48,134 nt of DNA from Oscillospiraceae bacterium (GCA_015068055.1 SVLG01000005.1:1-48134); one strand, 5' to 3'. Shown: positions 1 to 9,211, counted from the first letter of the stretch. Made by a program: numbers and translations. Notes: a model not told the origin generated them from the sequence alone.

Positions 1-905
1 AAAGTGATGAAGTCATAGAAGCGGCGCGCCTTCTCCAGCGGGTCGCTGACACCCTCGGTGAGTTCCGCCACCAGCTTTCGGATATAAGGAGTAAAAACCA
101 GATGGGGCGCAATTTCTTCGGTGAAGAAATCAGGCTGCACGGCATCGGACTGACCTTTGGAAAGGTCGTTATAGCGCGCAGTGCGTACATAGGAGTATTC
201 CACGCCAAAGTCGTGGTTTTCCTCCAGAGTCTCTTCCCAGCAGACCGTGCGCTGCAGCGCATCCCCCGGGGCGATCTGCGCCGTTTCGGGCCAGACCTTT
301 TCAATGCGTATATCGCTCTGGCTGTCACACTCTGCCGGGATGGGAAGGTGCGCCCGGACGAAGGTACCGGGAGTAAAGTTCTCATCCTTGAGTTTCAGCG
401 TAGAACGGATGCGGATGCGCCGGGAGAGCTGCCCCTCCTCTTTCAGACGGCGGCGGGTAATGTCCAGCAGATTATCTTCCTTGGACCCCTTTTTGGCGCT
501 TTCCACGCCCTGTCCGCCGATGCCCGCGCGGCGGGAAAAGTCCGCGTCCACTTTGCAGAGGCTGGCAAAGAAGCGGTTAAAATAACGCATTTCGCCGTTC
601 ACATAGATCCACCAGATCTGTCCGGCATCCACGCGCTCGTCAAATTCTTCTTCGGTAAAGTCCGCAATATGCTCCCGAACCAGAGCCAGAGCCTCGCTGC
701 GGCTCAGCGGATAGTCAAGGGGCAGACGGCGTATGATCTCCTTCTCTGCGATCAGGCACTCCCGCAGGGCCAGGGGCTGGTCATCGCGGGCAAGGCGCCG
801 GTCGATAAGACGGATGGCGCCCTCAAAGTCGCCATAGGTCTTGCGGCGGAGGATATCCTCCGGAAGACCCACATTCAGGTTGCGGATATAGTCATTGATA
901 TTCAT
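1..905 (-). CDS. transglutaminase-like domain protein, 3' part beyond window
   Basis: An open frame runs on the minus strand from an ATG at 905 to the window edge without a stop, giving about 301 residues. SD-like GGAG lies about 6 bases before the ATG. The N-terminal 200 residues are a charged region with no motif I recognise. The last visible residues (TPYIRKL, then DPLEKARRFYDFIT) resemble the helix that leads into a transglutaminase-like (papain-fold) domain in bacterial proteins of that family. The catalytic Cys-His-Asp would lie outside the window, so the family call is an inference from this lead-in. A strong terminator separates it from the DUF819 gene upstream, so it probably has its own promoter or relies on read-through. 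Confidence 0.55.
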   Translation of the reverse strand, partial: MNINDYIRNLNVGLPEDILRRKTYGDFEGAIRLIDRRLARDDQPLALRECLIAEKEIIRRLPLDYPLSRSEALALVREHIADFTEEEFDERVDAGQIWWIYVNGEMRYFNRFFASLCKVDADFSRRAGIGGQGVESAKKGSKEDNLLDITRRRLKEEGQLSRRIRIRSTLKLKDENFTPGTFVRAHLPIPAECDSQSDIRIEKVWPETAQIAPGDALQRTVCWEETLEENHDFGVEYSYVRTARYNDLSKGQSDAVQPDFFTEEIAPHLVFTPYIRKLVAELTEGVSDPLEKARRFYDFIT

Positions 906-917
906 AGCTTTCTCCGT

Positions 918-952
918 TAAAAACTCCCCGCCCCGATGGACGGAGCGGGGAG
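918..952 (-). terminator. intrinsic terminator after DUF819 gene
   Basis: Reading the minus strand, a 12-bp GC-rich stem (CTCCCCGCTCCG pairing with CGGGGCGGGGAG, one G-U pair, 5-base loop) is followed by TTTTT. It ends the DUF819 transcript just before the ribosome site of the transglutaminase-like gene. Confidence 0.85.
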
Positions 953-969
953 AAAGTATTGGAAACTTA

Positions 970-2160
970 TTACACAAACAGCTGCAGCAGAGCGCCCATG
1001 CCCAGACCGCAGAAGTTGCCGATGGCAGCGCCGAAAACGCCCATCAGAACGCCGATGCCGGCGAAGTTGGGGTTGTAAGCGGTGGCCACGATGGGGGCGG
1101 AAGCGGAGCCGCCGATGTTGGCCAGAGAAGCGGTGGAAACCATGCAGAGGTCCCACTTGAAGACCTTGGAGAGGAGGAACATCAGCACAACGTGGATGAT
1201 GAGGATCACGAAGCCGTAGACAACCCACATGGGAGCGGCGATCAGATCCACCAGGCTGGCGCGGGAGGCCAGCATGGAAACCACGGCGTACAGATAGACA
1301 CTGCTCATCTCTTCCACGCCGGCCATCTTGCCCAGCGGGGTCAGAGCGCAGATGAGGCCCAGAACGGTGACGAGAACGGTGGTGCAGGTGGCAGCGCCAA
1401 ACATGTCGAGGCCGATGGCGCACAGGCCGTTGTTCATAACCTTGCCGGCCCACTGAGTGAGGGCGGAGACAGCCAGAGACAGACCGAAGAGGAAGATCCA
1501 GTCGGCAGCGGTGGCCTGCTTCTTGCCGCCATTGACTTCCTTGTTGGCAGCCTCAGCAACGGCGTCCAGCTTGGAGGTGTCGGCATTGCACATCTTGTTC
1601 CACTTGGGAGCGATCTTGACAGCCAGGAGCAGCAGGGCGATCCAGACAGAGTAGCACACGGTGTCCAGAGCGAGAGCGGCACCGTAAGCGCCGGGATCGA
1701 CTTCGAAAGCAGCTTCCATAGCGGCCATGTTGCCGGAGCCGCCGACCCAGGAGGCATACAGAGCAGCAACAGCAGCCCAGGTCTTCTCAGCCCCGCCCAT
1801 GGAGTTGACGAAGATGGGGTAAGCGGCGACGGTGCCGATGGCCAGAGTCAGGGAGCAGCCCAGGAAGATGGCGATCATGCGGGGACCAAGCTTTGCCAGC
1901 TTGCGGAAGTCGCAGCGCAGCAGCATGACAAAGATCATGGCGTAGAGGAGGTTGTTTTTGAAACCGGAGTAGGTAGCCTTGACGGCATCGGTTTCAAAGA
2001 TGCCCATGGTGCAGAGGATCATGTTGAGAACGTAGATCCACACCAGGGGAGGAACGAGATCAAAGATCTTCCATTTGGTCTCGCGCTGGAGGACGAGCAG
2101 CCCGCCGGCGATGAACATAAGCAGTGCGATGTAGGCAAGACCGGTGTTGATGGTAAACAT
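970..2160 (-). CDS. DUF819 family integral membrane protein (YjcL-like)
   Basis: The 396-residue protein is strongly hydrophobic, with about ten predicted membrane segments and one long soluble loop (about residues 205-235, rich in Lys, Asn and Ala). Gly- and Ser-rich membrane stretches such as SWVGGSGNM and ANIGGSASAP match the DUF819/YjcL family, whose repeated halves suggest a transporter fold. The substrate is unknown. The start is well supported: AAGGAGA precedes the ATG, and a consensus promoter lies about 90 bases upstream. It is a single-gene transcription unit, ended by a strong hairpin. A long open frame on the opposite strand is a GC-bias shadow. Confidence 0.85.
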   Translation of the reverse strand: MFTINTGLAYIALLMFIAGGLLVLQRETKWKIFDLVPPLVWIYVLNMILCTMGIFETDAVKATYSGFKNNLLYAMIFVMLLRCDFRKLAKLGPRMIAIFLGCSLTLAIGTVAAYPIFVNSMGGAEKTWAAVAALYASWVGGSGNMAAMEAAFEVDPGAYGAALALDTVCYSVWIALLLLAVKIAPKWNKMCNADTSKLDAVAEAANKEVNGGKKQATAADWIFLFGLSLAVSALTQWAGKVMNNGLCAIGLDMFGAATCTTVLVTVLGLICALTPLGKMAGVEEMSSVYLYAVVSMLASRASLVDLIAAPMWVVYGFVILIIHVVLMFLLSKVFKWDLCMVSTASLANIGGSASAPIVATAYNPNFAGIGVLMGVFGAAIGNFCGLGMGALLQLFV

Positions 2161-2246
2161 GCGTTTTCTCTCCTTCTCTTTTCTCTTTTTGTCTTTCCGG
2201 AGTCGATAACACTTTTCCTATTCCGTCTCCTGAAAATGACATAAAA

Positions 2247-2275
2247 ATTATATGACTATGTTCATTTTTTGTCAA
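2247..2275 (-). promoter_or_regulatory. consensus sigma-A promoter for the DUF819 gene
   Basis: On the minus strand TTGACA (2275-2270) and TATAAT (2252-2247) are separated by exactly 17 bases, so both hexamers match consensus fully. The expected mRNA start near 2240 gives a leader of about 80 bases. Confidence 0.9.
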
Positions 2276-2398
2276 GAAAGAACGCAGGAAATACGAAAAA
2301 TTCTGCATGATACCGCGTATTTTCCGCAAATCTCCCCTTAAATTTGCAGCATTGTATCAAAAACTTGCATTTTCTTTGAGGAAACGATTGCACAAAGC

Positions 2399-2426
2399 TT
2401 GACTGGGCGTAAAAACGTGTTAATAT
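2399..2426 (+). promoter_or_regulatory. candidate promoter for the CapA-family gene
   Basis: TTGACT at 2399-2404 and TAATAT at 2421-2426 are spaced 16 bases apart, about 40 bases before the start codon. The -10 is imperfect. The 304-base gap between the DUF819 and CapA genes holds these two divergent promoters, and I see no other gene in it. Confidence 0.5.
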
Positions 2427-2464
2427 TTTATCAACGTCATCATATGTACCGGGGAGAGAGAAAA

Positions 2465-3625
2465 ATGAAAAAGGATAAGACTTCCATTATTTTTACCGGA
2501 GATATCGGCTTCGACCGCTACATGGACCGCCGCTGGGAGGACGAAAACTTTCTGAGTCAGGAAGTCCTTGACTTCTTCCACAGCGCCGACCACACCGTGG
2601 CCAACGTGGAGGGCGCACTCATCGACGCCGAGGACGACGGCTCCCGCGGCACCTTCTTCCACGCCATGAACCCTGCCGCCACCTGTGTTCTGGAAAAGAT
2701 GCACGCGGACATCTGGAGCATCGGCAACAACCACACCATGGATGCCGGCGTGGAGGGCGTGATCAGCACGAAAAAGATCGCCAAAGACATGGGCTGTCTA
2801 ACCATCGGTGCCGGTCTTAACGAGGTGGAAGCCTCCGAACCCATCTATCTGGACGAGGCCGGCGGCATCGGTATGTTCTGCGTGGCCTATCAGGCCGAGT
2901 GCATCCCCGCCACCGCCACGGAGCCCGGCATCTTCCGCTGGGACGACATGGACTACATCGCAAAGCGCATTGCCGAGATCAAGGATAAATGCCGCTGGTG
3001 CGTGGTGGTTTCCCACGGCGGTGAGGAGTTTACCAGCCTCCCCAGCCCCTACACCAGAGATCGCTATCTGAAATTCCTGGAACTGGGTGCCGACGTGGTG
3101 GTGGGCCACCATCCCCATGTACCCGAGAATTATGAGCTTTTCGACAACGGCAAGGCCATTTTCTATTCCTTGGGCAACTTCATCTTTGACACCAACTACC
3201 AGCGTGTCCACCTTTACACCGACATTGGCATCCTGCTGAAGCTCATCTTCACCGAGGAAAAGCTGGACTTCGAGGCCATGGGCATCCAGATCGTCCGGGG
3301 CGACGAGCGTATCGAAGCTGCCCCCCTGCCCGATGTCTTCACCAACATCCCCGCCGAGGAATACGAGCTGCTGGCCCCCCTCTCCGCCAAGGCCTTTGTG
3401 GTGGAGGATATGCGGAAGATGGTCTATCTGGAGCCGGAGCGCTTTACCAACGCCCCCCAGGAGGTCTGGGACGGCTACTTCTTCAGTACCGAGCCCGATG
3501 GCTACTTTGAAGGTGCGCACATGGACTTCAACATCATCGTTCCCTACTCCAAAAAAGCCGACGAAGGCGAATGGAAAAAGAGCAAACTGGAAAAGGTTAA
3601 GGAATACATCCTGCGCCAGCTGTAA
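2465..3625 (+). CDS. CapA/PgsA-family metallophosphoesterase
   Basis: The 386-residue protein belongs to the CapA family (PGA_cap domain), calcineurin-like phosphoesterases named after the poly-gamma-glutamate capsule protein. Visible metal-site blocks are FTGDIGFDR near the N-terminus, NVEGAL, GNNHTMDAG, VVSHGGEEF and the family hallmark GHHPHVPENYE followed by YSLGNFIFD. I see no signal peptide or membrane anchor, unlike classical PgsA, so this is probably a cytoplasmic member. The ATG at 2465 was chosen over an upstream in-frame start because it follows GGGGAGAGAG and aligns with the conserved N-terminus. It is a single gene and shares its terminator with sbcC. Other capsule genes are absent nearby, so a capsule role should not be assumed. 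Confidence 0.85.
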   Translation: MKKDKTSIIFTGDIGFDRYMDRRWEDENFLSQEVLDFFHSADHTVANVEGALIDAEDDGSRGTFFHAMNPAATCVLEKMHADIWSIGNNHTMDAGVEGVISTKKIAKDMGCLTIGAGLNEVEASEPIYLDEAGGIGMFCVAYQAECIPATATEPGIFRWDDMDYIAKRIAEIKDKCRWCVVVSHGGEEFTSLPSPYTRDRYLKFLELGADVVVGHHPHVPENYELFDNGKAIFYSLGNFIFDTNYQRVHLYTDIGILLKLIFTEEKLDFEAMGIQIVRGDERIEAAPLPDVFTNIPAEEYELLAPLSAKAFVVEDMRKMVYLEPERFTNAPQEVWDGYFFSTEPDGYFEGAHMDFNIIVPYSKKADEGEWKKSKLEKVKEYILRQL

Positions 3626-3630
3626 AGATA

Positions 3631-3663
3631 AAAGCAGTCCGCTACTCGCGGACTGCTTTCCTT
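3631..3663. terminator. bidirectional terminator between CapA gene and sbcC
   Basis: A perfect 9-bp stem, GCAGTCCGC pairing with GCGGACTGC around a 5-base loop, is flanked by AAA on one side and TTTCCTTTT on the other. It serves the convergent CapA and sbcC transcripts. Confidence 0.85.
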
Positions 3664-6426
3664 TTACACAACGATGACAGCCCTGCTGCCGCCGTTCCTG
3701 TTTTTTGTGACTGCGATCTGCTTATCGATGCGTTCCCGGAGCTCCGCCACATGGGAGATAATCCCCACCAGCCGTCGGCTCTCTGACAGGGATGCGAGAG
3801 CCGCATAGGCCTTGCCCAGAGCCTCACTGTCCAGGGAGCCAAAGCCTTCGTCCACAAAGAGCGTATCCAGATGGATGCCCGTGGAAGCCTGCACCTCGTC
3901 GGAAAGCCCCAACGCCAGCGAGAGGGAGGCCAGGAAGGCCTCGCCTCCGGAAAGCGTATTCACGCTGCGCTCCGTGGCGTTTACATGGTCGATGATATCC
4001 AGTTCCAAACCGCTCTGGCTCTTCCTGTCCGCAGCACTCTCCCGTCGTTTCAGATCGTACTGACCGCCCGACATTTTGCGCAGGCGAACATTGGCCCGAC
4101 GCAGGATGCGGTCAAAATAGGTAGATTGGATATAGGTCTCCAGCATTACCTTCTCTTTACCGGAGAGATTGCCGTTGGCCGTATCGGAAAGAGTCTTCAC
4201 CCAGATGTAGCGGCTGTCCAGTTCCATGAGACTCTCCGCCCGGGTGGCCATGCTGCAGCGTGTATCGCCGTTGGCGCTGAGGCGGGCATGGACCGTCTTT
4301 TGCCGCTGCGCGAGCACGGCTTTCTCTTCGGACAGCGTTCTTCTCCGCAGCTCCAGCTGCTCCGCGTCCCCCCCGGTCTCTCCCGAAAGCTGCAACTGCA
4401 GCTGCCCAATGGCGGAACGAAGGGCCGCAATGGATTCTCTGGCTGTACTGCAGGCGCTCTCGGCATCTTTAAGCTCTTTTTCAAGCTTCCGCCGCTCCTC
4501 GTCCAGAGCATTTTGAGCCATGAGCGCCGCCGTTTTGTCCCCATGGGCAAGTCTGCCGCTGCGCTCGGCGATTTCCTTCCGGAGAGCTTCCTGCGCGGCC
4601 AAAAAGGCCGCGTTCTCCTCCCGTACCGTCAGGAGGACACTGCTTGCCTCCGCAAGTTCCCGTTCCTTCCGGGGAATCTCTTCTTTAAGGAAGGCAAAGC
4701 GCCGAACCGCTTCCTCCGCGCGCTCCATATCCTTTTCCAGTTCCCGGATCTCCGCTTTCAGCTCGCTTTCCCGTGCCGCCGAAGCCGCAGCCGCCTCGGA
4801 AAGAGCCGTATCCGGCAGGAGTTCCTCCAGCCGCTGCAGCAGGTTTTCTTCCGCCGCGCTGACAAGCCCCCTTTGCTTTCCGGCCGCGTCACTGGCACTC
4901 TCACTCGCCCTGCGCGCTTTATCATAATCCGTTCTGGCCTTCTTCACATCTGCCTCGGTGGGGGCATTTTCCGAAAGTACCGCCCGCAGAGGATGCTCCG
5001 TCGAACCGCAGACCGGACAGGGCTGCCCATCCCGCAGTGCTGCCGCCAGAACACCCGCCTGTTCATCCAGAAAAGCGCGGTTTTTCCCTTCGTATTCCCG
5101 ACCCAGCCGCTCAGACTTTTCCGCCGCGCGGAGATAGTCTGCCTGCTTTTCGCGAAGCGTCTGCTGCAGTGTCTCAAAATTCACCATGTCCGCGGAAAGC
5201 TTCCGAAAACGACTGTGTCGCTCGTTCAGTGTCTCATGGCGGCTCTGAAGCCGAAGCTTTTCCTCGCCGGCATTTGCCAGAAAGTGCAGCTCCCCGCGCA
5301 GCGCTTCCAGCGCGCTTTGAAGCCCGACCACAGCCGTCTCCGCGTTTTGCCGGACGATCTCCGCCTTACGCAGCTTCCGCTCTTCTGCTGCAAGATGTTC
5401 CCTTTTTGCTTCCAGTTCATCGTAGTCCGGCAGCTGCGCGGCGATAGCCGCGCTCTCACGGCGCAGTTCCTCCCGCCGCGGCTCCGCAGCCCGGGCAGCA
5501 TCCAGCGTCGCCGCGAGAGTCTCCAGCTCTCCGCTCTCCTGCCGCAGGGCAGCCTCCTTCCGCAGCAGGCTTTGCTGCGCCTCCTGTCGGGCTCTGGCCC
5601 GCTCCAGCGCCGTAACAACAGCCTCCGTTTCCTGCTCAAGAGCGTTCAGCGCAGCGGCAAGACGGTTTTCTTCCTCCCGATCCTCGCGCAGCAGCTTTTC
5701 CAGAAGGGAGAGAATTTCGGGGGTGGGAAGTCTCCACTCTTTCGCCTGCTTAGCTTCTTCGGTATGGAGGGATGCCGCATCGCAGACGATCCCCTCGGCA
5801 TACTGACGGAGGCTGTGCTCCGCCTGATCCCGCTGCGCACGAAGTTCAGCGGCAGCGGACTTGAGCCGTTCCTGTACGGTCACATAGAAGCCGGTTTTGA
5901 AAATATCCCGGAAAATTTCCTGCCGTTTTTTTGTATCTGCCTGCAGCAGCTTGCGAAAATCTCCCTGGGAGATCATGGCAACCTGCGAGAACTGCTCCCG
6001 ACTAAGCCCGATAATGTCCCGGATAGCCGCATTGACCTCCCGGAGCTTCGTCACCACACGTCCGTCCGGATAGCGGAGAAGCGCCTCTGCCGCCTGATGG
6101 GTTGTACCGCTTCCCCGGGTCTTGGCCCGGTCGTATTCCGGGCTGCGCCGAACGGTGTATGTCTTGTCCCCATAGGAGAATTCCAGTTCCACATAGGTAG
6201 GTGACGTATCGGCTGCATACTTGGAGCGCAGCATAGCCGCCTCGCGGCTGTCTCCGCTGGCTTCTCCAAAGAGAGCAAAGGTAATGGCATCAAAAATGGT
6301 GGTCTTGCCTGCACCGGTGTCGCCGCAGATGAGATAAAGACCGCTTTGCCCCAGCATTTCCATATCCAGCATCTCCACACCGGCATAGGGGCCAAAGGCG
6401 GCCATGGTCAGTTTCAAGGGTCTCAT
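3664..6426 (-). CDS. sbcC: SbcC, ATPase subunit of the SbcCD exonuclease
   Basis: This 920-residue Rad50-like ATPase works with SbcD to open and degrade DNA hairpins and blocked ends. The Walker A motif GDTGAGKTT lies at about residues 35-43. Long Glu/Arg/Ala-rich coiled coils follow, with a zinc hook CPVC near residue 468 at their apex. The second ATPase half carries the LSGGEAF signature (about 825) and the Walker B motif TLFVDEGF (about 855). The start used (MRPLKLT) overlaps the sbcD stop by the four bases ATGA, which implies coupled translation. A longer in-frame start 33 bases upstream would extend into sbcD and adds a non-conserved tail. The length fits the family (about 900-1050). Confidence 0.96.
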   Translation of the reverse strand: MRPLKLTMAAFGPYAGVEMLDMEMLGQSGLYLICGDTGAGKTTIFDAITFALFGEASGDSREAAMLRSKYAADTSPTYVELEFSYGDKTYTVRRSPEYDRAKTRGSGTTHQAAEALLRYPDGRVVTKLREVNAAIRDIIGLSREQFSQVAMISQGDFRKLLQADTKKRQEIFRDIFKTGFYVTVQERLKSAAAELRAQRDQAEHSLRQYAEGIVCDAASLHTEEAKQAKEWRLPTPEILSLLEKLLREDREEENRLAAALNALEQETEAVVTALERARARQEAQQSLLRKEAALRQESGELETLAATLDAARAAEPRREELRRESAAIAAQLPDYDELEAKREHLAAEERKLRKAEIVRQNAETAVVGLQSALEALRGELHFLANAGEEKLRLQSRHETLNERHSRFRKLSADMVNFETLQQTLREKQADYLRAAEKSERLGREYEGKNRAFLDEQAGVLAAALRDGQPCPVCGSTEHPLRAVLSENAPTEADVKKARTDYDKARRASESASDAAGKQRGLVSAAEENLLQRLEELLPDTALSEAAAASAARESELKAEIRELEKDMERAEEAVRRFAFLKEEIPRKERELAEASSVLLTVREENAAFLAAQEALRKEIAERSGRLAHGDKTAALMAQNALDEERRKLEKELKDAESACSTARESIAALRSAIGQLQLQLSGETGGDAEQLELRRRTLSEEKAVLAQRQKTVHARLSANGDTRCSMATRAESLMELDSRYIWVKTLSDTANGNLSGKEKVMLETYIQSTYFDRILRRANVRLRKMSGGQYDLKRRESAADRKSQSGLELDIIDHVNATERSVNTLSGGEAFLASLSLALGLSDEVQASTGIHLDTLFVDEGFGSLDSEALGKAYAALASLSESRRLVGIISHVAELRERIDKQIAVTKNRNGGSRAVIVV

Positions 6427-7556
6427 ACCTGCTCCTCCCCCAGTTCTTCCAGAAGACACTGCATATATCGCAGCTGCTCTTCGCTCATGGGCTGGTTGTT
6501 CTGCTTTTCGTACAGCTCGGCAAAGAGTTCCAGCGGGCTCTTTCGCTCTACCTCCTCCGCCGCACCCACCGTCTGATCGCTGCGGGTACGGGTATTGTCG
6601 TAGCTGAGCTTCATCAGATTGGGATAGAGCTGCCGCAGCCGCCCCGTCGCTTCGGGTATATCCTCCTCATCGGTGAGGATAATGTGGAGATAGTCGTCAT
6701 GGTCACCCCGGTCAAAATCCCGCTCCATCAACCCGGCAAAGCTTCCGCGCAGCACACGCAGATCGTGCAGCGGTGTCAGTGGCAGGGTGCGAAGATGCAG
6801 CTCGCCTTTTTCACCCAGCTCAACCACGCTCATGCTTTTATAGTGCCCTACCTCGGAAAAGGAGTATTTCAGCGGCGTTCCGCAGTAGCGCACCCGATTG
6901 CTGCCCACGTTCTGGGGCCCATGGATGTGGCCCAGGGCCACGTAGTCAAAGTCAGAAAAAACCGAGGCGTCCACATTGTCCGTACCACCGACGATAATCT
7001 CCTCACTCTCGCAGGTGAGGGCGCCGGTGACAAACTGATGGGTCAGCAGCACATTGCGCTCGCCGGTGTCGATGTGCATCTCTTCCACGGCTGCCCGGCA
7101 GGCATCTGTGTAGCTCTCAACGACGGTCTCCGGGAAAAAGCGGCGCACATGGACGGGTTTCAGGAAGGGCAGCAGCCAGAAATGCACCGGTCCATATTCA
7201 TCGCTGAGGGTTATGGGCTTCACACTGCCACGATAAACCGGTGAAATATGGATTCCCGCCGTCTCCATAAGCCGCGCGCCAAAGGAAAGACGCTCGGCCG
7301 AGTCGTGGTTGCCGCTGATGATAAAAACAGGGATGCAGCGCTCCGCCAAACGGCAGAGAAAATCATCAAAAAGCGACACCGCCTCCGCCGTGGGAACGCT
7401 CTTATCGTACACATCCCCGGCAATCAGAACGGCGTGAGGCTTTTCCCCGTCAATCATTCCGATCATCTCCGACAAAATATATTCCTGATCCGCAAGCATG
7501 GAGATTTCATTGACACGCTTGCCAATATGAAGATCGGATAGATGGATGAGTTTCAT
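6423..7556 (-). CDS. sbcD: SbcD, nuclease subunit of the SbcCD exonuclease
   Basis: This 377-residue calcineurin-like phosphoesterase is the Mre11-type nuclease of the SbcCD complex. The metal-site motifs appear in the usual order: HLSDLHIG at the N-terminus, IAGDVYDK, ISGNHDSAERL, LLTHQF and LGHIHGPQ. The C-terminal third carries the capping region. The ATG at 7556 follows GGAGGTC and begins directly with the conserved MKLIHLSDLHIG. An upstream in-frame start would add 38 non-conserved residues and cross the promoter. It is the first gene of the two-gene sbcD-sbcC operon. Confidence 0.96.
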   Translation of the reverse strand: MKLIHLSDLHIGKRVNEISMLADQEYILSEMIGMIDGEKPHAVLIAGDVYDKSVPTAEAVSLFDDFLCRLAERCIPVFIISGNHDSAERLSFGARLMETAGIHISPVYRGSVKPITLSDEYGPVHFWLLPFLKPVHVRRFFPETVVESYTDACRAAVEEMHIDTGERNVLLTHQFVTGALTCESEEIIVGGTDNVDASVFSDFDYVALGHIHGPQNVGSNRVRYCGTPLKYSFSEVGHYKSMSVVELGEKGELHLRTLPLTPLHDLRVLRGSFAGLMERDFDRGDHDDYLHIILTDEEDIPEATGRLRQLYPNLMKLSYDNTRTRSDQTVGAAEEVERKSPLELFAELYEKQNNQPMSEEQLRYMQCLLEELGEEQV

Positions 7557-7580
7557 GGCTGACCTCCGCACTTTTTTCTC

Positions 7581-7609
7581 ATTATAGCAAAGCCCGTGGC
7601 TATGGGCAA
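7581..7609 (-). promoter_or_regulatory. promoter of sbcD-sbcC
   Basis: On the minus strand TTGCCC (7609-7604) and TATAAT (7586-7581) have a 17-base spacer. This lies about 25 bases before the sbcD start. Confidence 0.8.
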
Positions 7610-7625
7610 GATAAAGCCCCGACCC

Positions 7626-7654
7626 TTGACGCGGAACAGGGGTCATAGTATGAT
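7626..7654 (+). promoter_or_regulatory. promoter of the nitroreductase gene
   Basis: TTGACG at 7626-7631 and TATGAT at 7649-7654 have a 17-base spacer. This promoter is back to back with the sbcD promoter. Confidence 0.8.
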
Positions 7655-7681
7655 GAACACATCTACGCAAGGGGGATCTCC

Positions 7682-8485
7682 ATGGAAAATATCTGCAGTC
7701 TCATTCGACAGAGAAGAAGTGTCCGAAACTTCGACGGACGCAGCCCAACACCTGCCGCGCTGGACGCGCTCCTGAGCGGGAGCGCCGAAAACCCCTACGG
7801 AATTTCTGTAAGCTTCCAGCTGCTGCACGCCGCTGAGCATGGGCTAAGTTGTCCGGTGGTCAACGGCACGGAACTCTATCTGGGCGGCAAGCTTCCTGCA
7901 GGCCCCCATGCCAACGAAGCCTTCGGCTACTCCTTTGAAACGCAAATCCTCCGCGCCCAGTCTCTGGGGCTCGGCACCGTGTGGCTGGGTGGTACCATGA
8001 ACCGCAGTGCCTACGAAAAGGCCATGGAGCTTGCACCGGGGGAGATGATGCCTTGTGCCACGCCGCTGGGCTACCCCGCCACAAAGATGTCCATCAAAGA
8101 GAGTCTTATGCGAAAGGCCATCAAGGCCGATGAACGCCTTCCTTTTGAGTCCCTTTTCTTCCGCGACGACTTTGATACGCCGCTGTCGGCCGCGGAAGCC
8201 GGCGAACTTCGGGAAGCGCTGGAGATGGTGCGTCTCGCCCCCTCCGCCGTAAACCGGCAGCCCTGGCGTCTGCTGATCCGGAACGGGGCCGTCCACTTCT
8301 ATCTCAAGCGGGCCAAGGCCTTCGGCGGCGGTGATCTGGATATGCAGCGCATTGACATGGGCATTGCCCTTTGTCACTTCGACCTGAGCGCAAAAGTGGC
8401 CGGTCTGCAGCCGCGTTTCTCCCTCACCAACCCAAACCTTCCCGCCGATGGACTGGAGTATATCGCAAGCTATATAATTATGTAA
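7682..8485 (+). CDS. nitroreductase-family protein
   Basis: The 267-residue protein opens with IRQRRSVRNFDGR, the FMN-phosphate-binding start of the nitroreductase family. The second half has LAPSAVNRQPWRLL, the matching FMN-contact block of the same fold. Gly-rich GLGTVWLGGTM lies between. The arrangement (two half-domains, about 250-270 residues) fits the TM1586-like nitroreductase subfamily. The enzyme probably reduces nitro or quinone-like compounds with flavin, but the substrate cannot be read from the sequence. The SD-like AAGGGGGATC precedes the ATG. It is a single gene with its own promoter and a terminator shared with the DUF1847 gene. Confidence 0.85.
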   Translation: MENICSLIRQRRSVRNFDGRSPTPAALDALLSGSAENPYGISVSFQLLHAAEHGLSCPVVNGTELYLGGKLPAGPHANEAFGYSFETQILRAQSLGLGTVWLGGTMNRSAYEKAMELAPGEMMPCATPLGYPATKMSIKESLMRKAIKADERLPFESLFFRDDFDTPLSAAEAGELREALEMVRLAPSAVNRQPWRLLIRNGAVHFYLKRAKAFGGGDLDMQRIDMGIALCHFDLSAKVAGLQPRFSLTNPNLPADGLEYIASYIIM

Positions 8486-8488
8486 ACT

Positions 8489-8516
8489 GAAAAGACCACC
8501 TTTGGGTGGTCTTTTC
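8489..8516. terminator. bidirectional terminator, nitroreductase / DUF1847
   Basis: The stem AAAAGACCACC pairs with GGTGGTCTTTT around a TTTG loop. A-run and T-run flanks serve both converging genes. Confidence 0.85.
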
Positions 8517-8520
8517 CTCG

Positions 8521-9147
8521 TCACTCCTCCAAATGGACGCGGTCCTTCAGATAACCCTCGGCAAGATACAGAGCCGCCGCAGGATTGTGGCCCAGAGCCC
8601 GGTCCTTGGCCACCAGGGTGGTGACCATGACATCGCTGTAGCGATAGAAAAGGGAGTCGTGGCCAACACAGAGGCCCAGAGCAATATTGAAATCCGTACC
8701 GCTCTGGTTCATAAGCTCTGCCTGGGTGATGGGGTTGCACATGGGTTCAAAGCCGCCGCGGATCTTGTCCTCATCGGCCACGCCCACGGTATTCTTATCA
8801 TAGCCGCCGCACTTGCAGGCCACGGACACCACCTCAAAACCATTCTGCCGCAAAAGCTGGGCAAGGATTTTCGCCTCCTTTTTAAAGCCGACGCAGAAGG
8901 CCATGCCCAGCTTCTTATAGCCCATACGCGCCGCAAACTCCATGGTCTCGCGAACCCGGGGCCACTTGCAGTAGCCCTCCTTCTCCACGATGGCCGCGGT
9001 ACGGTGGAAGGCGGCAATTTCTTCTTTTTTATACTCATTGACAATGCGGTCAAGATTTTCACGGTCTCGCATGGGGCAGTTCAGGGGCATCTTTTCAAAA
9101 TCCCCGGCGCGGCAGGCGAAAACGCCGCAGTCAGCACAGCTAAACAT
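8521..9147 (-). CDS. DUF1847 family cysteine-rich protein
   Basis: The 208-residue protein begins MFSCADCGVFAC and has further cysteines in NCPMRD, GYCKW, ACKCGGYDKN and MCNP. This pattern matches the DUF1847 metal-binding family of anaerobes. The clustered CxxC-type pairs suggest a zinc or Fe-S site. No enzymatic role is established. The ATG at 9147 follows GGAGGTAAAGACC; a start five residues earlier sits on the ribosome site itself and is rejected. It is transcribed alone from a promoter divergent from the flavodiiron gene, so shared control with oxygen or redox defence is possible but unproven. Confidence 0.8.
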   Translation of the reverse strand: MFSCADCGVFACRAGDFEKMPLNCPMRDRENLDRIVNEYKKEEIAAFHRTAAIVEKEGYCKWPRVRETMEFAARMGYKKLGMAFCVGFKKEAKILAQLLRQNGFEVVSVACKCGGYDKNTVGVADEDKIRGGFEPMCNPITQAELMNQSGTDFNIALGLCVGHDSLFYRYSDVMVTTLVAKDRALGHNPAAALYLAEGYLKDRVHLEE

Positions 9148-9178
9148 GGTCTTTACCTCCATATATTTTTGTGTTACT

Positions 9179-9207
9179 ATTCTACCAGTTGTTTCCCCCC
9201 TTGTAAA
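9179..9207 (-). promoter_or_regulatory. promoter of the DUF1847 gene
   Basis: On the minus strand TTTACA (9207-9202) and TAGAAT (9184-9179) have a 17-base spacer. Confidence 0.8.
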
Positions 9208-9211
9208 GTAG

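Noticed and set aside
895..2244. Long plus-strand frame (449 codons) opposite the DUF819 gene
   Set aside because: The minus strand encodes a clear membrane protein with promoter, ribosome site and terminator. The plus frame is Gly/His/Glu-rich with no motif, as expected from GC-biased codons.
3871..6204. 777-codon plus-strand frame opposite sbcC
   Set aside because: It lies entirely inside sbcC, which has complete Walker, zinc-hook and signature motifs. The opposing frame shows none and lacks a ribosome site.
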